Source: Streptomyces noursei
GTDB lineage: Bacteria > Actinomycetota > Actinomycetes > Streptomycetales > Streptomycetaceae
Direction: 5' to 3'
Assembly: GCF_016917755.1 (NCBI RefSeq)
Contig: NZ_CP070326.1
Location: 6,634,001-6,698,000 of the forward strand
Length of the DNA stretch: 64,000 nucleotides
Position numbers and translations under genes: made by a program. Under the pieces are notes generated by a model. It did no database searches and was not told where the DNA came from. It saw nothing but the letters and a program-made list of their open reading frames with translations. Below, in pieces: positions 26,337 to 37,037 of this stretch. Position 1 is the stretch's first letter; every line of letters starts with the position of its first letter.

Positions 26337-27335
26337 GTGACCGCACCGATCGAGACCACCGGGGCCGCTGCTGAGGCGCAGCCGGAAGCGGTGCTGGCAG
26401 GCGTGGAGAGCAAGCGGATCGAGGGGCGCTCGCTCGGCCAGATCGCATGGCTGCGCTTCCGCCGCGACAAGGTCGCGATGGCGGGTGCCATCGTTGTCAT
26501 CCTGCTCATCCTGACCGCCGCGCTCTCCCGGCCCCTGCAGCACCTGTTCGGCCTGGACCCGAACCTGCCGCACCAGGACCTGATCGACCCCAACACCACG
26601 CTTCCCAAGGGCGACTTCGGCGGGATGAGCGCCGACCACCTCCTGGGCGTGGACCCCAAGTTCGGCCGCGACCTGCTCTCCCGGATCCTGGAGGGCTCCT
26701 GGGTTTCGCTGCTGGTGGCCTTCGGTGCCACGCTGCTGTCGGTGGCCATCGGCACCGTCCTCGGCGTCGTCGCCGGCTTCTACCGCGGCCGGGTGGACGC
26801 GTTCATCAGCCGCCTGATGGACGTCTTCCTGGCCTTCCCGCTGCTGCTCTTCGCCATCGCGATCTCCGCGGCGCTGCAGGGCGGAGCCTTCGGCCTGGAC
26901 GGCCTGCCGCTGCACATCTCGGTGCTGATCTTCGTGATCGGCTTCTTCAACTGGCCCTACATGGGCCGGATCGTGCGGGCCCAGACCCTGTCGCTGCGGG
27001 AGCGGGAGTTCGTGGCCGCCGCCCGCGGCCTGGGTGCCCGCGGGCCGTTCATCCTCTTCCGGGAACTCCTGCCCAACCTGGTGGGGCCGGTCATCGTCTA
27101 CTCGACGCTGCTGATCCCCTCCAACATCCTCTTCGAGGCGGCGCTGAGCTTCCTGGGCGTCGGTATCCAGCCACCCCAGTCATCCTGGGGCGGCACGCTC
27201 ACCCAGGCGGTCAAGTACTACGAGGTCGACCCCCAGTACATGATCGTCCCCGGTCTCGCGATCTTCGTCACCGTGCTCGCGTTCAACCTGCTCGGTGACG
27301 GTCTGAGGGACGCGCTGGACCCGCGCAGCCGCTGA
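26337..27335 (+). CDS. Peptide ABC transporter permease (DppC/OppC family)
   Basis: Inner-membrane permease subunit of an oligo/dipeptide importer. The 332 residues carry the cytoplasmic leader ending SLGQIAWLRFRRDKVAMAG, six membrane segments, and the EAA loop VAAARGLGARGPFILFRELLPNL that contacts the ATPases. The C-terminal motif FNLLGDGLRDALDPRSR is characteristic of DppC. The start is a GTG. It is first in a five-gene cluster with the order C permease, binding protein, B permease, two ATPases, which differs from the usual A-B-C-D-F order. Confidence 0.93.
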   Translation: MTAPIETTGAAAEAQPEAVLAGVESKRIEGRSLGQIAWLRFRRDKVAMAGAIVVILLILTAALSRPLQHLFGLDPNLPHQDLIDPNTTLPKGDFGGMSADHLLGVDPKFGRDLLSRILEGSWVSLLVAFGATLLSVAIGTVLGVVAGFYRGRVDAFISRLMDVFLAFPLLLFAIAISAALQGGAFGLDGLPLHISVLIFVIGFFNWPYMGRIVRAQTLSLREREFVAAARGLGARGPFILFRELLPNLVGPVIVYSTLLIPSNILFEAALSFLGVGIQPPQSSWGGTLTQAVKYYEVDPQYMIVPGLAIFVTVLAFNLLGDGLRDALDPRSR

Positions 27336-27414
27336 TCCGGCTGCCCGCCCGGCACCTCACTTCCAGCCGTTTCGATCTGACGTTTCTCGACGAACGAAGG
27401 GGACACCGAGCATC

Positions 27415-29163
27415 ATGCGAAGGTCACTTCCGGTCGCGACTGTCGCGGCCATCACCAGTGCGGGCCTTTTGCTGGCCGGCTGCAGCGGAAAGGGCTCCGC
27501 CGGCAGTTCGGCCGGGGCCAACGCCGCCACCAAGGGCGTCGTCAACGCCTCGGACGAGAAGGGGGGCACCCTCACCTACGCGATGAGCGACGCCCCCGAG
27601 TCCTTCGACCCGGGCAACACCTACTACGCCTTCGTCTACAACTTCAGCCGCCTGTACGCGCGTTCGCTCACCACCTTCAAGCCCGGTCCCGGCACCAAGG
27701 GCAAGGAGCTGGTCCCGGACCTCGCCGAGTCGCTGGGCAAGCCCAGCGACGGCGGCAAGACCTGGACGTACAAGCTGCGCAAGGGCGTCAAGTTCGAGGA
27801 CGGCAACCTCGTCACCTCCCAGGACGTCAAGTACGCGGTGGAGCGCAGCAACTTCGCCCGCGACATCCTCTCCCTGGGCCCGAACTACTTCCAGCAGTTC
27901 CTGGTGGACAACGACGGCGGCTACAAGGGCCCCTACAAGGACAAGAGCAAGGAAGGGCTCAAGTCCATAGAGACGCCCGACGCGCAGACGATCGTCTTCC
28001 ACCTGAAGAAGCCGTTCGCGGAGTTCGACCAGCTGGTCAGCGCCCCGCAGACCGCCCCGGTCCCGCAGGCCAAGGACAAGGGCGCGGACTACACCAAGTC
28101 CGTGGTCTCCACCGGCTCGTACAAGTTCGAGAGCTACCAGGAGGGCAAGAAGCTCACCCTGGTCCGCAACCCGCAGTGGTCCGCCGCGAACGACCCGCTG
28201 CGCAAGCAGCTTCCGGACAAGATCGTCCTCAACCTCAAGGTCGCCCAGTCGACCATCGACAAGGACCTCCAGTCCGGCAACACCCAGGTCGACATGGCCG
28301 GACGCGGCGTGGACGGCCAGACCCAGGCCCAGCTGCTGACCGACCCCACGCAGAAGGCCAACACCGACAACGCGCTCGGCCAGCGCCTGGTCTACACGGC
28401 CATCAACACCAAGGTGGCGCCGTTCGACAACGTCGAGTGCCGCAAGGCCGTCGAGTACGCCATCGACAAGAAGGCCGTGCAGACCGCGCAAGGTGGCCCG
28501 ATCCGCGGTGAGCTCGCCTCCACGGTCCTGCCGACGGACATCGCCGGCTACCAGAAGTACGACCTGTACCCGCAGAAGTACAACGGCGACAACCTGGACC
28601 TGACCGAGGCCAAGGCGCACTGGAAGAAGTGCGGCGCCGGCAACATCTCCACCACCATCCTGGCCCGCAACGACCGCCAGGACGAGATCGACGCGGCCAC
28701 CTCGGTCATCGGCTCGCTGAAGAAGATCGGCATCAACGCCAAGCTCCAGCAGTACCCGACCAGCAAGTACTTCTCGGACTACGCCGGCGTGCCGGCGTTC
28801 GACAAGTCCAACAACGTCGGCCTGATGATGATGCAGTGGAGCGCCGACTTCCCGACCGGCTACGGCTTCCTCCAGCAGATCCTGCACGGCAAGGCGATCA
28901 GCCAGTCCGGCAACTCCAACCTGTCGCAGCTGGACGACCCGGAGATCAACGACCTGCTCGACAGCGCCATCGCCAACACCGACAAGGCCGCCCGCGAGAA
29001 GGCGTACGGGGACATCGACCGCAAGGCGATGGAGCAGGCGGCGATCGTCCCGCTGACCTACTTCAAGGTCCTGCTGTACCGCTCGCCCAAGGCCACCAAC
29101 ATGGTGTCCACCTCGGCCTACAGCGGTGAGTACGACTACCTCAACATCGGCGTCAAGAAGTAG
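27415..29163 (+). CDS. Peptide ABC transporter substrate-binding lipoprotein (SBP_bac_5)
   Basis: Extracytoplasmic binding protein delivering peptides to the permease pair. The 582 residues begin with a lipoprotein signal: MRRSLPVATVAAITSAG, lipobox LAGC and Cys23. The family-5 domain starts GGTLTYAMSDAPESFDPGN, with TWTYKLRKGVKFEDG and the C-terminal VGLMMMQWSADFPTGYGFL. It lies between the C and B permease genes. Length fits di- to oligopeptide binders; ligand size cannot be read from sequence. Confidence 0.94.
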   Translation: MRRSLPVATVAAITSAGLLLAGCSGKGSAGSSAGANAATKGVVNASDEKGGTLTYAMSDAPESFDPGNTYYAFVYNFSRLYARSLTTFKPGPGTKGKELVPDLAESLGKPSDGGKTWTYKLRKGVKFEDGNLVTSQDVKYAVERSNFARDILSLGPNYFQQFLVDNDGGYKGPYKDKSKEGLKSIETPDAQTIVFHLKKPFAEFDQLVSAPQTAPVPQAKDKGADYTKSVVSTGSYKFESYQEGKKLTLVRNPQWSAANDPLRKQLPDKIVLNLKVAQSTIDKDLQSGNTQVDMAGRGVDGQTQAQLLTDPTQKANTDNALGQRLVYTAINTKVAPFDNVECRKAVEYAIDKKAVQTAQGGPIRGELASTVLPTDIAGYQKYDLYPQKYNGDNLDLTEAKAHWKKCGAGNISTTILARNDRQDEIDAATSVIGSLKKIGINAKLQQYPTSKYFSDYAGVPAFDKSNNVGLMMMQWSADFPTGYGFLQQILHGKAISQSGNSNLSQLDDPEINDLLDSAIANTDKAAREKAYGDIDRKAMEQAAIVPLTYFKVLLYRSPKATNMVSTSAYSGEYDYLNIGVKK

Positions 29164-29241
29164 CAGCCCTGGAAGGCAGGTGAAGGCATTGGTGTCCGCG
29201 GGCCGGTCGCTCCCGGCCCGCGGCACCGGCGCCGCATCCCC

Positions 29242-30248
<1,007 letters not shown>

Positions 30249-30252
<4 letters not shown>

Positions 30253-31361
30253 CCGACTCTTCCGAGGACAAGACCACGGCGGCCGGGCGGACCGCCGCCG
30301 AGCCCGCCCCCGCACCAACGGCCTCCTCCGCCTTCCTCGACGTGCGGGACCTGAAGGTGCACTTCCCCACCGACGACGGCCTGGTGAAGTCCGTCGACGG
30401 GCTGACCTTCAGCCTGGAGAAGGGCAAGACGCTCGGCATCGTCGGCGAGTCCGGCTCCGGCAAGTCGGTGACCTCACTGGCGATCATGGGCCTGCACCGG
30501 GCCTCCCGTCAGCAGCGCAGCAAGGTGCGGATGTCCGGCGAAATCTGGCTGGACGGCAAGGAGTTGGTCGCCGCCGACCCGGACGAGGTGCGCCGGCTGC
30601 GCGGCCGCGAGATGGCGATGATCTTCCAGGATCCGCTGTCCGCGCTGCACCCCTTCTACACGGTCGGCCAGCAGATCGTGGAGGCGTACCGGGTCCACCA
30701 CGACGTCGACAAGAAGACCGCCCGCAAGCGCGCCGTGGAGATGCTCGACCGGGTCGGCATCCCGCAGCCGGACAAGCGGGTGGACGACCATCCGCACCAG
30801 TTCTCCGGCGGCATGCGCCAGCGCGCCATGATCGCCATGGCGCTGGTCAACAACCCCGAGCTGCTGATCGCGGACGAGCCGACCACCGCCCTGGACGTCA
30901 CCGTCCAGGCGCAGATCCTGGACCTGATCCGCGATCTGCAGAAGGAGTTCGGCTCGGCGGTCATCATCATCACCCACGACCTGGGCGTGGTCGCCGAGCT
31001 CGCCGACGACCTGCTGGTGATGTACGGCGGCCGGTGCGTGGAGCGGGGCCCCTCGGGCGAGGTGTTCGCCACCCCGCAGCACCCCTACACCTGGGGCCTG
31101 CTCGGCTCCATGCCGCGGATCGACCGTGACCAGACCGACCGGCTCATCCCGGTCAAGGGCTCGCCGCCCAGCCTGATCAACGTGCCGTCCGGCTGTGCCT
31201 TCAACCCCCGTTGCCCGTACGCGGACGTCCCCAAGGGCAACGTCACCCGCACGGTGCGCCCCGAACTGCAGCAGGTCGACGGCCGGCACTTCTCCGCCTG
31301 CCACCTGCCGCGGGAGGAGCGGGAGCGTATCTGGACCGAAGAGATTGCGCCGAAGCTGTGA
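30249..31361 (+). CDS. Peptide ABC transporter ATP-binding protein (DppD/OppD)
   Basis: Cytoplasmic ATPase of the importer, 370 residues. Walker A GESGSGKS, signature FSGGMRQRAM, Walker B LLIADEPTT and the H-loop TITHDLG-equivalent IITHDLGVV are intact. The C-terminal oligopeptide domain holds cysteines in SGCAFNPRCPYADV and HFSACHL, as in OppD proteins that bind an iron-sulfur cluster. It overlaps the permease gene by 4 bp and the next ATPase by 4 bp (GTGA). Confidence 0.94.
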
Positions 31362-32521
31362 CCGAGAAGACTGAGAAGCCTGAGGCGGCCGCGAAGCCCG
31401 AGCAGGCCGAGAACGCCGAACAGGCCGAGCGGGTCGAGAGCGCGGAGCAGACCGAGAAGGCCGAGCCGGCCGGGCGCGCCGCCCAGGACGAGCCGCTGCT
31501 GCGGGTCCGCGGCCTGGTCCGGCACTTCCCGATCACCAAGGGCCTGCTCAAGCGCAAGGTCGGCGCCGTCCAGGCGGTCGACGGGATCGACTTCGACGTC
31601 TTCCCCGGGGAGACGCTGGGCGTCGTCGGCGAGTCCGGCTGCGGCAAGTCGACGATGGGCCGGCTGATCACCCGGCTCGACGAACCGACCGGCGGCTCGG
31701 TCGAGTTCGAGGGCCAGGACATCACCCACCTGTCCCCGGGCCGGCTGCGCCCGCTGCGCCGCGACATCCAGATGATCTTCCAGGACCCGTACGGTTCGCT
31801 GAACCCGCGGCACACCATCGGCGGGATCGTCTCCACCCCCTTCCGGCTCCAGGGCGTCGAGCCCGAGGGCGGGGTCAAGAAGGAGGTGCAGCGGCTGCTG
31901 GAGCTGGTGGGCCTGAGCCCGGAGCACTACAACCGCTATCCGCACGAGTTCTCCGGCGGTCAGCGCCAGCGCATCGGTATCGCCCGGGCGCTGGCCCTCA
32001 AGCCGAAGCTGGTGGTCGCCGACGAGCCGGTCTCCGCCCTCGACGTCTCCATCCAGGCCCAGGTCGTCAACCTCATGGACGACCTCCAGGAGGAGCTGGG
32101 CCTGACCTACGTGATCATCGCGCACGACCTCTCGGTCATCCGGCACGTCTCGGACCGGATCGCGGTGATGTACCTCGGCAAGATCGTCGAACTGGCCGAC
32201 CGGGACTCGCTCTACGCCTCGCCCCGGCACCCGTACACCAAGGCGCTGCTCTCGGCCGTGCCGGTGCCCGACCCCAAGCGGCGCACCCAGCGCGGCCGGA
32301 TCCTGCTCAAGGGCGACGTCCCCTCGCCGATCAACCCGCCGTCCGGCTGCCGGTTCCGCACCCGCTGTTGGAAGGCGACCGAGGAGTGCACCACCACCGA
32401 GCCGCCGCTGATCCAGTTGCGGACCGGGCACCAGGTGGCCTGCCACCACCCCGAGGGCGAGTCGGACAACTCCGGTACGGCGACCGAAAGTTCGGACGGT
32501 AAGGCATCAACCGGGCAGTAA
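31358..32521 (+). CDS. Peptide ABC transporter ATP-binding protein (DppF/OppF)
   Basis: Second ATPase subunit, 387 residues from a GTG overlapping the previous stop. An unusual N-terminal extension of about 45 residues consists of Glu/Lys/Ala-rich repeats (EKTEKPEAAAKPEQAENAEQ and similar) and is probably disordered. The ABC domain has Walker A GESGCGKST, signature FSGGQRQRIG, Walker B LVVADEPVSALD and IAHDLSVIRHV. The C-terminal cysteine region is SGCRFRTRCWKATEEC. Last gene of the transporter operon; the M1 peptidase gene follows after 99 bp. Confidence 0.94.
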   Translation: MTEKTEKPEAAAKPEQAENAEQAERVESAEQTEKAEPAGRAAQDEPLLRVRGLVRHFPITKGLLKRKVGAVQAVDGIDFDVFPGETLGVVGESGCGKSTMGRLITRLDEPTGGSVEFEGQDITHLSPGRLRPLRRDIQMIFQDPYGSLNPRHTIGGIVSTPFRLQGVEPEGGVKKEVQRLLELVGLSPEHYNRYPHEFSGGQRQRIGIARALALKPKLVVADEPVSALDVSIQAQVVNLMDDLQEELGLTYVIIAHDLSVIRHVSDRIAVMYLGKIVELADRDSLYASPRHPYTKALLSAVPVPDPKRRTQRGRILLKGDVPSPINPPSGCRFRTRCWKATEECTTTEPPLIQLRTGHQVACHHPEGESDNSGTATESSDGKASTGQ

Positions 32522-32620
32522 CGCCTGACGACTTGGCAAAGTCGCTGGTGAAGACGGACGGGAGAGTGCAGAGTCGGCGCGGTTGTTCATCACGCATCCG
32601 CGTACTCGAAGGGACGGCTC

Positions 32621-34030
32621 ATGGCACTCTCCCGTTCTGCGCGTCGCTCCTCCCGTTGGCTCGCCCTGGCCACCGCGGTGGCCTCGGCCGCCACCATCGC
32701 CGCGGCCCCCGCGGCCACACCGGGCGCCCCCGGCATCGGTGACCCCTACTTCCCCGGGTTGGGCAACGGGGGCTACCGGCCCCTCCACTACGACCTCGGC
32801 GTCAGCTACCACCCCGACTCCGGCCGGCTGGACGGCAGGACCACGCTGACCGCCCGGGCCACCCAGGACCTCTCCTCGTTCGACCTGGACCTCCAGAAGC
32901 TGACCGTCGACCAGGTCCGGGTCGACGGCCGCCCCGCCCGCTTCTCCAGAACCGGCGACGAACTCGTCATCCGGCCCGGCCGCCCGCTCGCCCGCGGCGA
33001 GCGCTTCGCGGTCACCGTCGTCTACCACGGCGTCCCCCAGCCGCTCAGTGGCCCGATCGTCTTCGGTTCGCAGTACGGCTGGATGAAGACCAAGGACGGC
33101 GTCTTCGTGGCCTGCGAGCCCAACGCCGCCTCGACGTGGTTCCCCTCCAGCGACCACCCGGACGAGAAGGCCACCTACGACATCCGCATCGACGCCCCCA
33201 AGGGCCTGACCGGGGTCTCCAACGGGCGGCTGGTGGGCTCCGGCGAGCACGGCGACCGGGCGTGGTTCCACTGGCGCGAGAGCCGCCCGATGGCGCCGTA
33301 CCTGGCCACCGCCACCATCGGGAAGTTCGACGTGCGCACCGGCACCACCCCCGGCGGCACCCCGATCTACGTCGCCACCGACCCGACCCTGCCGACCGGC
33401 AAGGTCGACGTCTACGGCGTCACCGCGGCGGCCACCGACTACTGGTCGAAGGTGTTCGGGCCGTACCCCTTCGAGGAGACCGGCGCGATCGTGGACGACA
33501 TGCCGCAGGCCGGCTTCTCCCTGGAGGTGCAGTCCAAGCCGGCCTACTCCGCCGTCCGCAGCGAGAGCACCATCGTCCACGAGCTGGCCCACCAGTGGTT
33601 CGGCGACTCGGTCTCGGTCCGGCAGTGGAAGGACATCTGGCTCAACGAGGGCTTCGCCACCTACGCCCAGTGGCTGTGGGCCGAGCACAAGGGCACCGCC
33701 ACCGCCCACGACGCCTTCCGCAAGGCGTACCAGGGGATACCCGCCGACGACGCCTTCTGGAAGATCAAGGTCTCCGACCCGCAGCGGGACACCATGTTCT
33801 CCGACGCGGTCTACGAGCGCGGCGCGATGACCCTCCAGGCGCTCCGCGAACGCATCGGCGACCGGGCGTTCTTCCGCCTGCTGCCGGCCTGGACCGCCCG
33901 GCACCGCTACGGCAACGCGGACACCGCCGACTTCATCGCGCTGGCCGAGAAGATCTCCGGGCAGCGGCTGGGCGACCTCTTCCACACCTGGCTGGACACC
34001 CAGAGCCGCCCAGCGCTGTCGGAGCGGTGA
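32621..34030 (+). CDS. Secreted M1-family aminopeptidase
   Basis: Zinc metallopeptidase of family M1, exported by a Sec signal peptide (MALSRSARRSSRWLALATA, cleavage near APAA). The 469 residues comprise the N-terminal saddle domain and the catalytic domain with HELAHQWFGDSVS (HEXXH) and NEGFATYAQWLW, whose Glu is the third zinc ligand. It ends after the start of the helical region, so it lacks the large C-terminal domain of pepN-type enzymes; this short form is common in secreted actinomycete M1 proteins. Placement after a peptide importer suggests extracellular peptide trimming feeding uptake. Confidence 0.9.
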   Translation: MALSRSARRSSRWLALATAVASAATIAAAPAATPGAPGIGDPYFPGLGNGGYRPLHYDLGVSYHPDSGRLDGRTTLTARATQDLSSFDLDLQKLTVDQVRVDGRPARFSRTGDELVIRPGRPLARGERFAVTVVYHGVPQPLSGPIVFGSQYGWMKTKDGVFVACEPNAASTWFPSSDHPDEKATYDIRIDAPKGLTGVSNGRLVGSGEHGDRAWFHWRESRPMAPYLATATIGKFDVRTGTTPGGTPIYVATDPTLPTGKVDVYGVTAAATDYWSKVFGPYPFEETGAIVDDMPQAGFSLEVQSKPAYSAVRSESTIVHELAHQWFGDSVSVRQWKDIWLNEGFATYAQWLWAEHKGTATAHDAFRKAYQGIPADDAFWKIKVSDPQRDTMFSDAVYERGAMTLQALRERIGDRAFFRLLPAWTARHRYGNADTADFIALAEKISGQRLGDLFHTWLDTQSRPALSER

Positions 34031-34034
34031 CCGG

Positions 34035-34667
34035 CTAGCCGGCGTCCTCGCGCCCCCGGCCGCGCAGCTGCTGCGGCCGGGGCAGGTGCAGCCCCAGATA
34101 GAGCGCGCCCATCCGGAGTGCGAACACCAACCCCGCCGAGACCACCGCGGCGGGGTTGGCCCCGGCCCCGAGGCGGTCCATCAGGAGGTAGCAGCAGGCG
34201 CCGGCCAGCGCCGCGATGGCGTAGACGTCCTCGCGCAGCAGCAGCGGCGGGAACTCCCCGCACAGCACGTCGCGGAGGACCTCGCCGGCCACGCCGGTCA
34301 GCACCGCCAGGATGATCACCGCGAGCGGGGTGGCGCCCGCCGAGATCGCCGCCCGGGCCCCGATCACCGTGACCACGGACAGCCCGATCGCGTCCACCAC
34401 CAGCAGCGACTTCCGCGGCAGTGACCAGAAACGCAGATAGACGATGGTGCCCACGCCGACGCAGATGATCACCGTCAGCAGTACCCAGTCGTGCGTCCAG
34501 TACAGCGGCCGCCGGTCCAGGATCAGATCGCGCAGCGTGCCGCCGGAGATGGACGCGGCGAAGGCGAGGACCAGACCGCCGAACGGGTCCATGTTGGCGC
34601 GGTAGGCCGCCAGCACGCCGCTCGCGGCGAAGGCCGCGACGCCGATCAGGTAGAGCACATGAAGCAT
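34035..34667 (-). CDS. Trimeric intracellular cation (TRIC) channel-like membrane protein, UPF0126
   Basis: Small membrane protein of 210 residues with two tandem UPF0126/TRIC repeats. The first begins LYLIGVAAFAASGVLAAYR with GGTLRDLILDRRPLYW; the second has VDAIGLSVVTVIGARAAI with GEVLRDVLCGEFPPLL. The paired GG(T/E)xRD motifs lie in the pore-forming re-entrant parts. Prokaryotic TRIC proteins form trimeric K+-permeable channels. About seven helices are expected. It converges with the M1 peptidase, with four bases between stops. Confidence 0.88.
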   Translation of the reverse strand: MLHVLYLIGVAAFAASGVLAAYRANMDPFGGLVLAFAASISGGTLRDLILDRRPLYWTHDWVLLTVIICVGVGTIVYLRFWSLPRKSLLVVDAIGLSVVTVIGARAAISAGATPLAVIILAVLTGVAGEVLRDVLCGEFPPLLLREDVYAIAALAGACCYLLMDRLGAGANPAAVVSAGLVFALRMGALYLGLHLPRPQQLRGRGREDAG

Positions 34668-34741
34668 GCGGTCATGATGACAGCCGCGGAAGCGGCGGCT
34701 CCGGCCGCGTTCCCCGTCCGCCGCCGTTCCGTTCCTTGAAA

Positions 34742-34760
34742 TTGACACTACCGGTCGGTA
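34742..34760 (+). promoter_or_regulatory. TTGACA box overlapping a TetR-like palindrome, upstream of the thioesterase
   Basis: A consensus -35 hexamer TTGACA (34742-34747) is followed at once by TACCGGTCGGTA (34749-34760), an inverted repeat TACCG-N2-CGGTA of the form often bound by TetR-family repressors. It lies 24 bp upstream of the thioesterase start. A matching -10 at normal spacing is not obvious. No TetR gene is adjacent. Confidence 0.55.
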
Positions 34761-34783
34761 ATGAAGCCGTGTAGCGTGCCGGC

Positions 34784-35662
34784 ATGGCATCGGTGACCGT
34801 AGGAAACAGCGAGTTCGACCGCGACACCGCGGTCACCCGGAGCGCCCCGGGCGCCTACGACGCGCACCTCTCCGAGGGCTGGACGATCATCAACGCCGTC
34901 AACGGCGGCTACCTCCTCGCCCTCATGGGCCGCGCCCTGGGCGACGCCCTGCCGCACCCGGACCCGCTCACCGTCACCGCGCACTACCTGACCGCCTCGG
35001 TGCCCGGCCCCGCCGTCGTCCGCACCGAGGTGATCCGCACCGGCCGCACCCTGTCCACCGGCACCGCCACCCTCGTCCAGCTCGCCGACGACGGCAGCGA
35101 GGTCGAGCGGATGCGGGTGCTGGCCACCTACGGCGACCTCGCCACCCTTCCCGGCGACGTCCGCACCACCGCCAAGCCCCCGGCCATCCCGCCCTACGAG
35201 CACTGCCTGGGCACTTCCCCCACGCCTGAACGGCGCGGGGGGACCCCCATCGCCCCCGACGGCCGGCCGGCGATCCCCGGCAGCACCGCGATCGCCGGAC
35301 GCCTGGACCTCCGGCTCGACCCGGCGACCGCGGGCTGGGCGGTGGGCGCCCCGTCCGGCAAGGGCGAGATGCGCGGCTGGTTCGGCCTGGCCGACGGCCG
35401 CGACCCCGACCCGCTCTCCCTCCTGCTGACCGTCGACGCGCTGCCGCCCACCGCCTTCGAGCTGGGCCTGCGCGGCTGGGTCCCCACCGTCGAGCTGACC
35501 TGCCACGTCCGCCACCGCCCGGCCCCCGGCCCGCTGCGGGTCGCCATCACCACCCGCAATCTGGCCGGCGGCTTCCTGGAGGAGGACGCCGAGGTCTGGG
35601 ACTCCGAGGACCGCCTGGTCGCCCAGTCCCGCCAGCTGGCCCGCACGATCCTGGTGCGGTAG
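34784..35662 (+). CDS. Acyl-CoA thioesterase family protein (double hotdog)
   Basis: Probable thioesterase of the TesB-like/4HBT_3 group that hydrolyses acyl-CoA. The 292 residues hold two hotdog domains: the first opens LSEGWTIINAVNGGYLLALMGRAL with LTVTAHYLTASVPGPAVV; the second includes MRGWFGLADGRDPDPLSLLLTVDALPP and VELTCHVRHRP, ending GGFLEEDAEVWDSEDRLVAQSRQLAR. The substrate is unknown. A palindrome overlapping a -35-like box stands in its promoter region, so it is probably repressed by a TetR-type regulator of fatty-acyl signals; that is inference. Confidence 0.8.
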   Translation: MASVTVGNSEFDRDTAVTRSAPGAYDAHLSEGWTIINAVNGGYLLALMGRALGDALPHPDPLTVTAHYLTASVPGPAVVRTEVIRTGRTLSTGTATLVQLADDGSEVERMRVLATYGDLATLPGDVRTTAKPPAIPPYEHCLGTSPTPERRGGTPIAPDGRPAIPGSTAIAGRLDLRLDPATAGWAVGAPSGKGEMRGWFGLADGRDPDPLSLLLTVDALPPTAFELGLRGWVPTVELTCHVRHRPAPGPLRVAITTRNLAGGFLEEDAEVWDSEDRLVAQSRQLARTILVR

Positions 35663-35867
35663 CCGCGCCGCCCGGCGAACTCCCTCACCGTCGGGGGTGG
35701 TTGGCCCGGCGCCTGCTCCGCATGTCGCGGGCGTGGACCGTGCGGCCCGCACGGCCGACGGGGCGGGCCACCGCGGAGCCGCCGCGGCCCGATCAAGGCG
35801 TGCGCCCTGCGGAATGCGCCCCCGCGCGGGGTACGCGCCCCAGGGTGGCTCGTAGAATCAGCGCACC

Positions 35868-37037
35868 ATGGTTTACCTCGACCACGCCGCCACCACCCCG
35901 ATGCTCCCGGAGGCGGTGCAGGCGATGACCGCCCAGCTGACCGTCACGGGCAACGCGTCCTCCCTGCACGCCGCCGGCCGGCGGGCCCGGCGTACCGTCG
36001 AGGAGGCGCGGGAGTCGCTCGCCGCCTCCTTGGGCGCGCGGCCCAGCGAAGTCGTCTTCACGGCGGGCGGTACGGAGGCCGACAACCTCGCGGTGAAGGG
36101 GCTGTACTGGTCCCGCCGGGCCGCCGACCCGGCCCGCACCCGGATCCTCGTCAGCCCCGTCGAGCACCACGCCGTGCTGGACGCCGTCGAGTGGCTCGCC
36201 GAGCAGGAGGGCGCCACCGTCGACTGGCTGCCGGTCGACCAGTACGGCCGGGTGCACGCCGAGGCGCTGCGCGAGGCGATCGCCCGCAACCCCGCCGACG
36301 TCGCGCTGGCCACCGTGATGTGGGCCAACAACGAGATCGGCACCGTCCAGCCGATCCGCGAACTGGCCGAGGTGGCACGGGAGTTCGCGATCCCGCTGCA
36401 CGCCGACGCGGTCCAGGCGGTCGGCCAGCTGGACGTCGACTTCGCCGCCTCCGGACTGGCCGCGATGACCGTCTCCGGCCACAAGATCGGTGGCCCGTAC
36501 GGCATCGGCGCGCTGCTGCTGGGCCGGGAGCACGCCCCCGTGCCCGTGCTGCACGGCGGCGGCCAGGAACGCCACGTCCGCTCCGGCACCCTCGACACCC
36601 CCGCGATCGCCGCGTTCGCCGCGGCCGGCCGGCACGCCGTGGCGCACCGGGAGGAGTTCGCCCGCGAGATCGGCACGCTCCGCGACGACCTGATCAAGGC
36701 GGTGAAGGCGGCCGCCCCCGACGCCGTCCTGGGCGGCGACCCGGACCCGGCCGGCCGCCTCCCGGCCAACGCCCACTTCACGTTCCCCGGCTGCGAGGGC
36801 GACTCCCTGCTGCTCCTCCTGGACGCCCAGGGCATCGCCTGCTCCACCGGCTCCGCCTGCACCGCCGGCGTCGCCCAGCCCAGCCACGTCCTGCTGGCCA
36901 CCGGGATGTCCCAGGACCTCGCCCGAGGCACCCTGCGCTTCTCGCTCGGCCACACCTCCACCGCGCAGGACGTGGCGGCCCTCGCGGAGGTCATCGGCCC
37001 GGTGGTGGAACGCGCCCGGGGCGCGGGGCTGAGCTAG
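35868..37037 (+). CDS. Cysteine desulfurase (NifS/IscS class I)
   Basis: PLP enzyme taking sulfur from cysteine as a persulfide, here probably for tRNA thiolation. The 389 residues begin VYLDHAATTPMLPEAV with GTEADNL; the PLP lysine is Lys206 in VSGHKIGGP and the catalytic cysteine Cys331 in CSTGSACTAG, a short class I loop. The gene precedes mnmA by about 840 bp, with only the opposite-strand amidase gene between, so it is the likely sulfur donor to MnmA, as in bacteria where iscS-like genes sit beside trmU. Confidence 0.93.
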   Translation: MVYLDHAATTPMLPEAVQAMTAQLTVTGNASSLHAAGRRARRTVEEARESLAASLGARPSEVVFTAGGTEADNLAVKGLYWSRRAADPARTRILVSPVEHHAVLDAVEWLAEQEGATVDWLPVDQYGRVHAEALREAIARNPADVALATVMWANNEIGTVQPIRELAEVAREFAIPLHADAVQAVGQLDVDFAASGLAAMTVSGHKIGGPYGIGALLLGREHAPVPVLHGGGQERHVRSGTLDTPAIAAFAAAGRHAVAHREEFAREIGTLRDDLIKAVKAAAPDAVLGGDPDPAGRLPANAHFTFPGCEGDSLLLLLDAQGIACSTGSACTAGVAQPSHVLLATGMSQDLARGTLRFSLGHTSTAQDVAALAEVIGPVVERARGAGLS

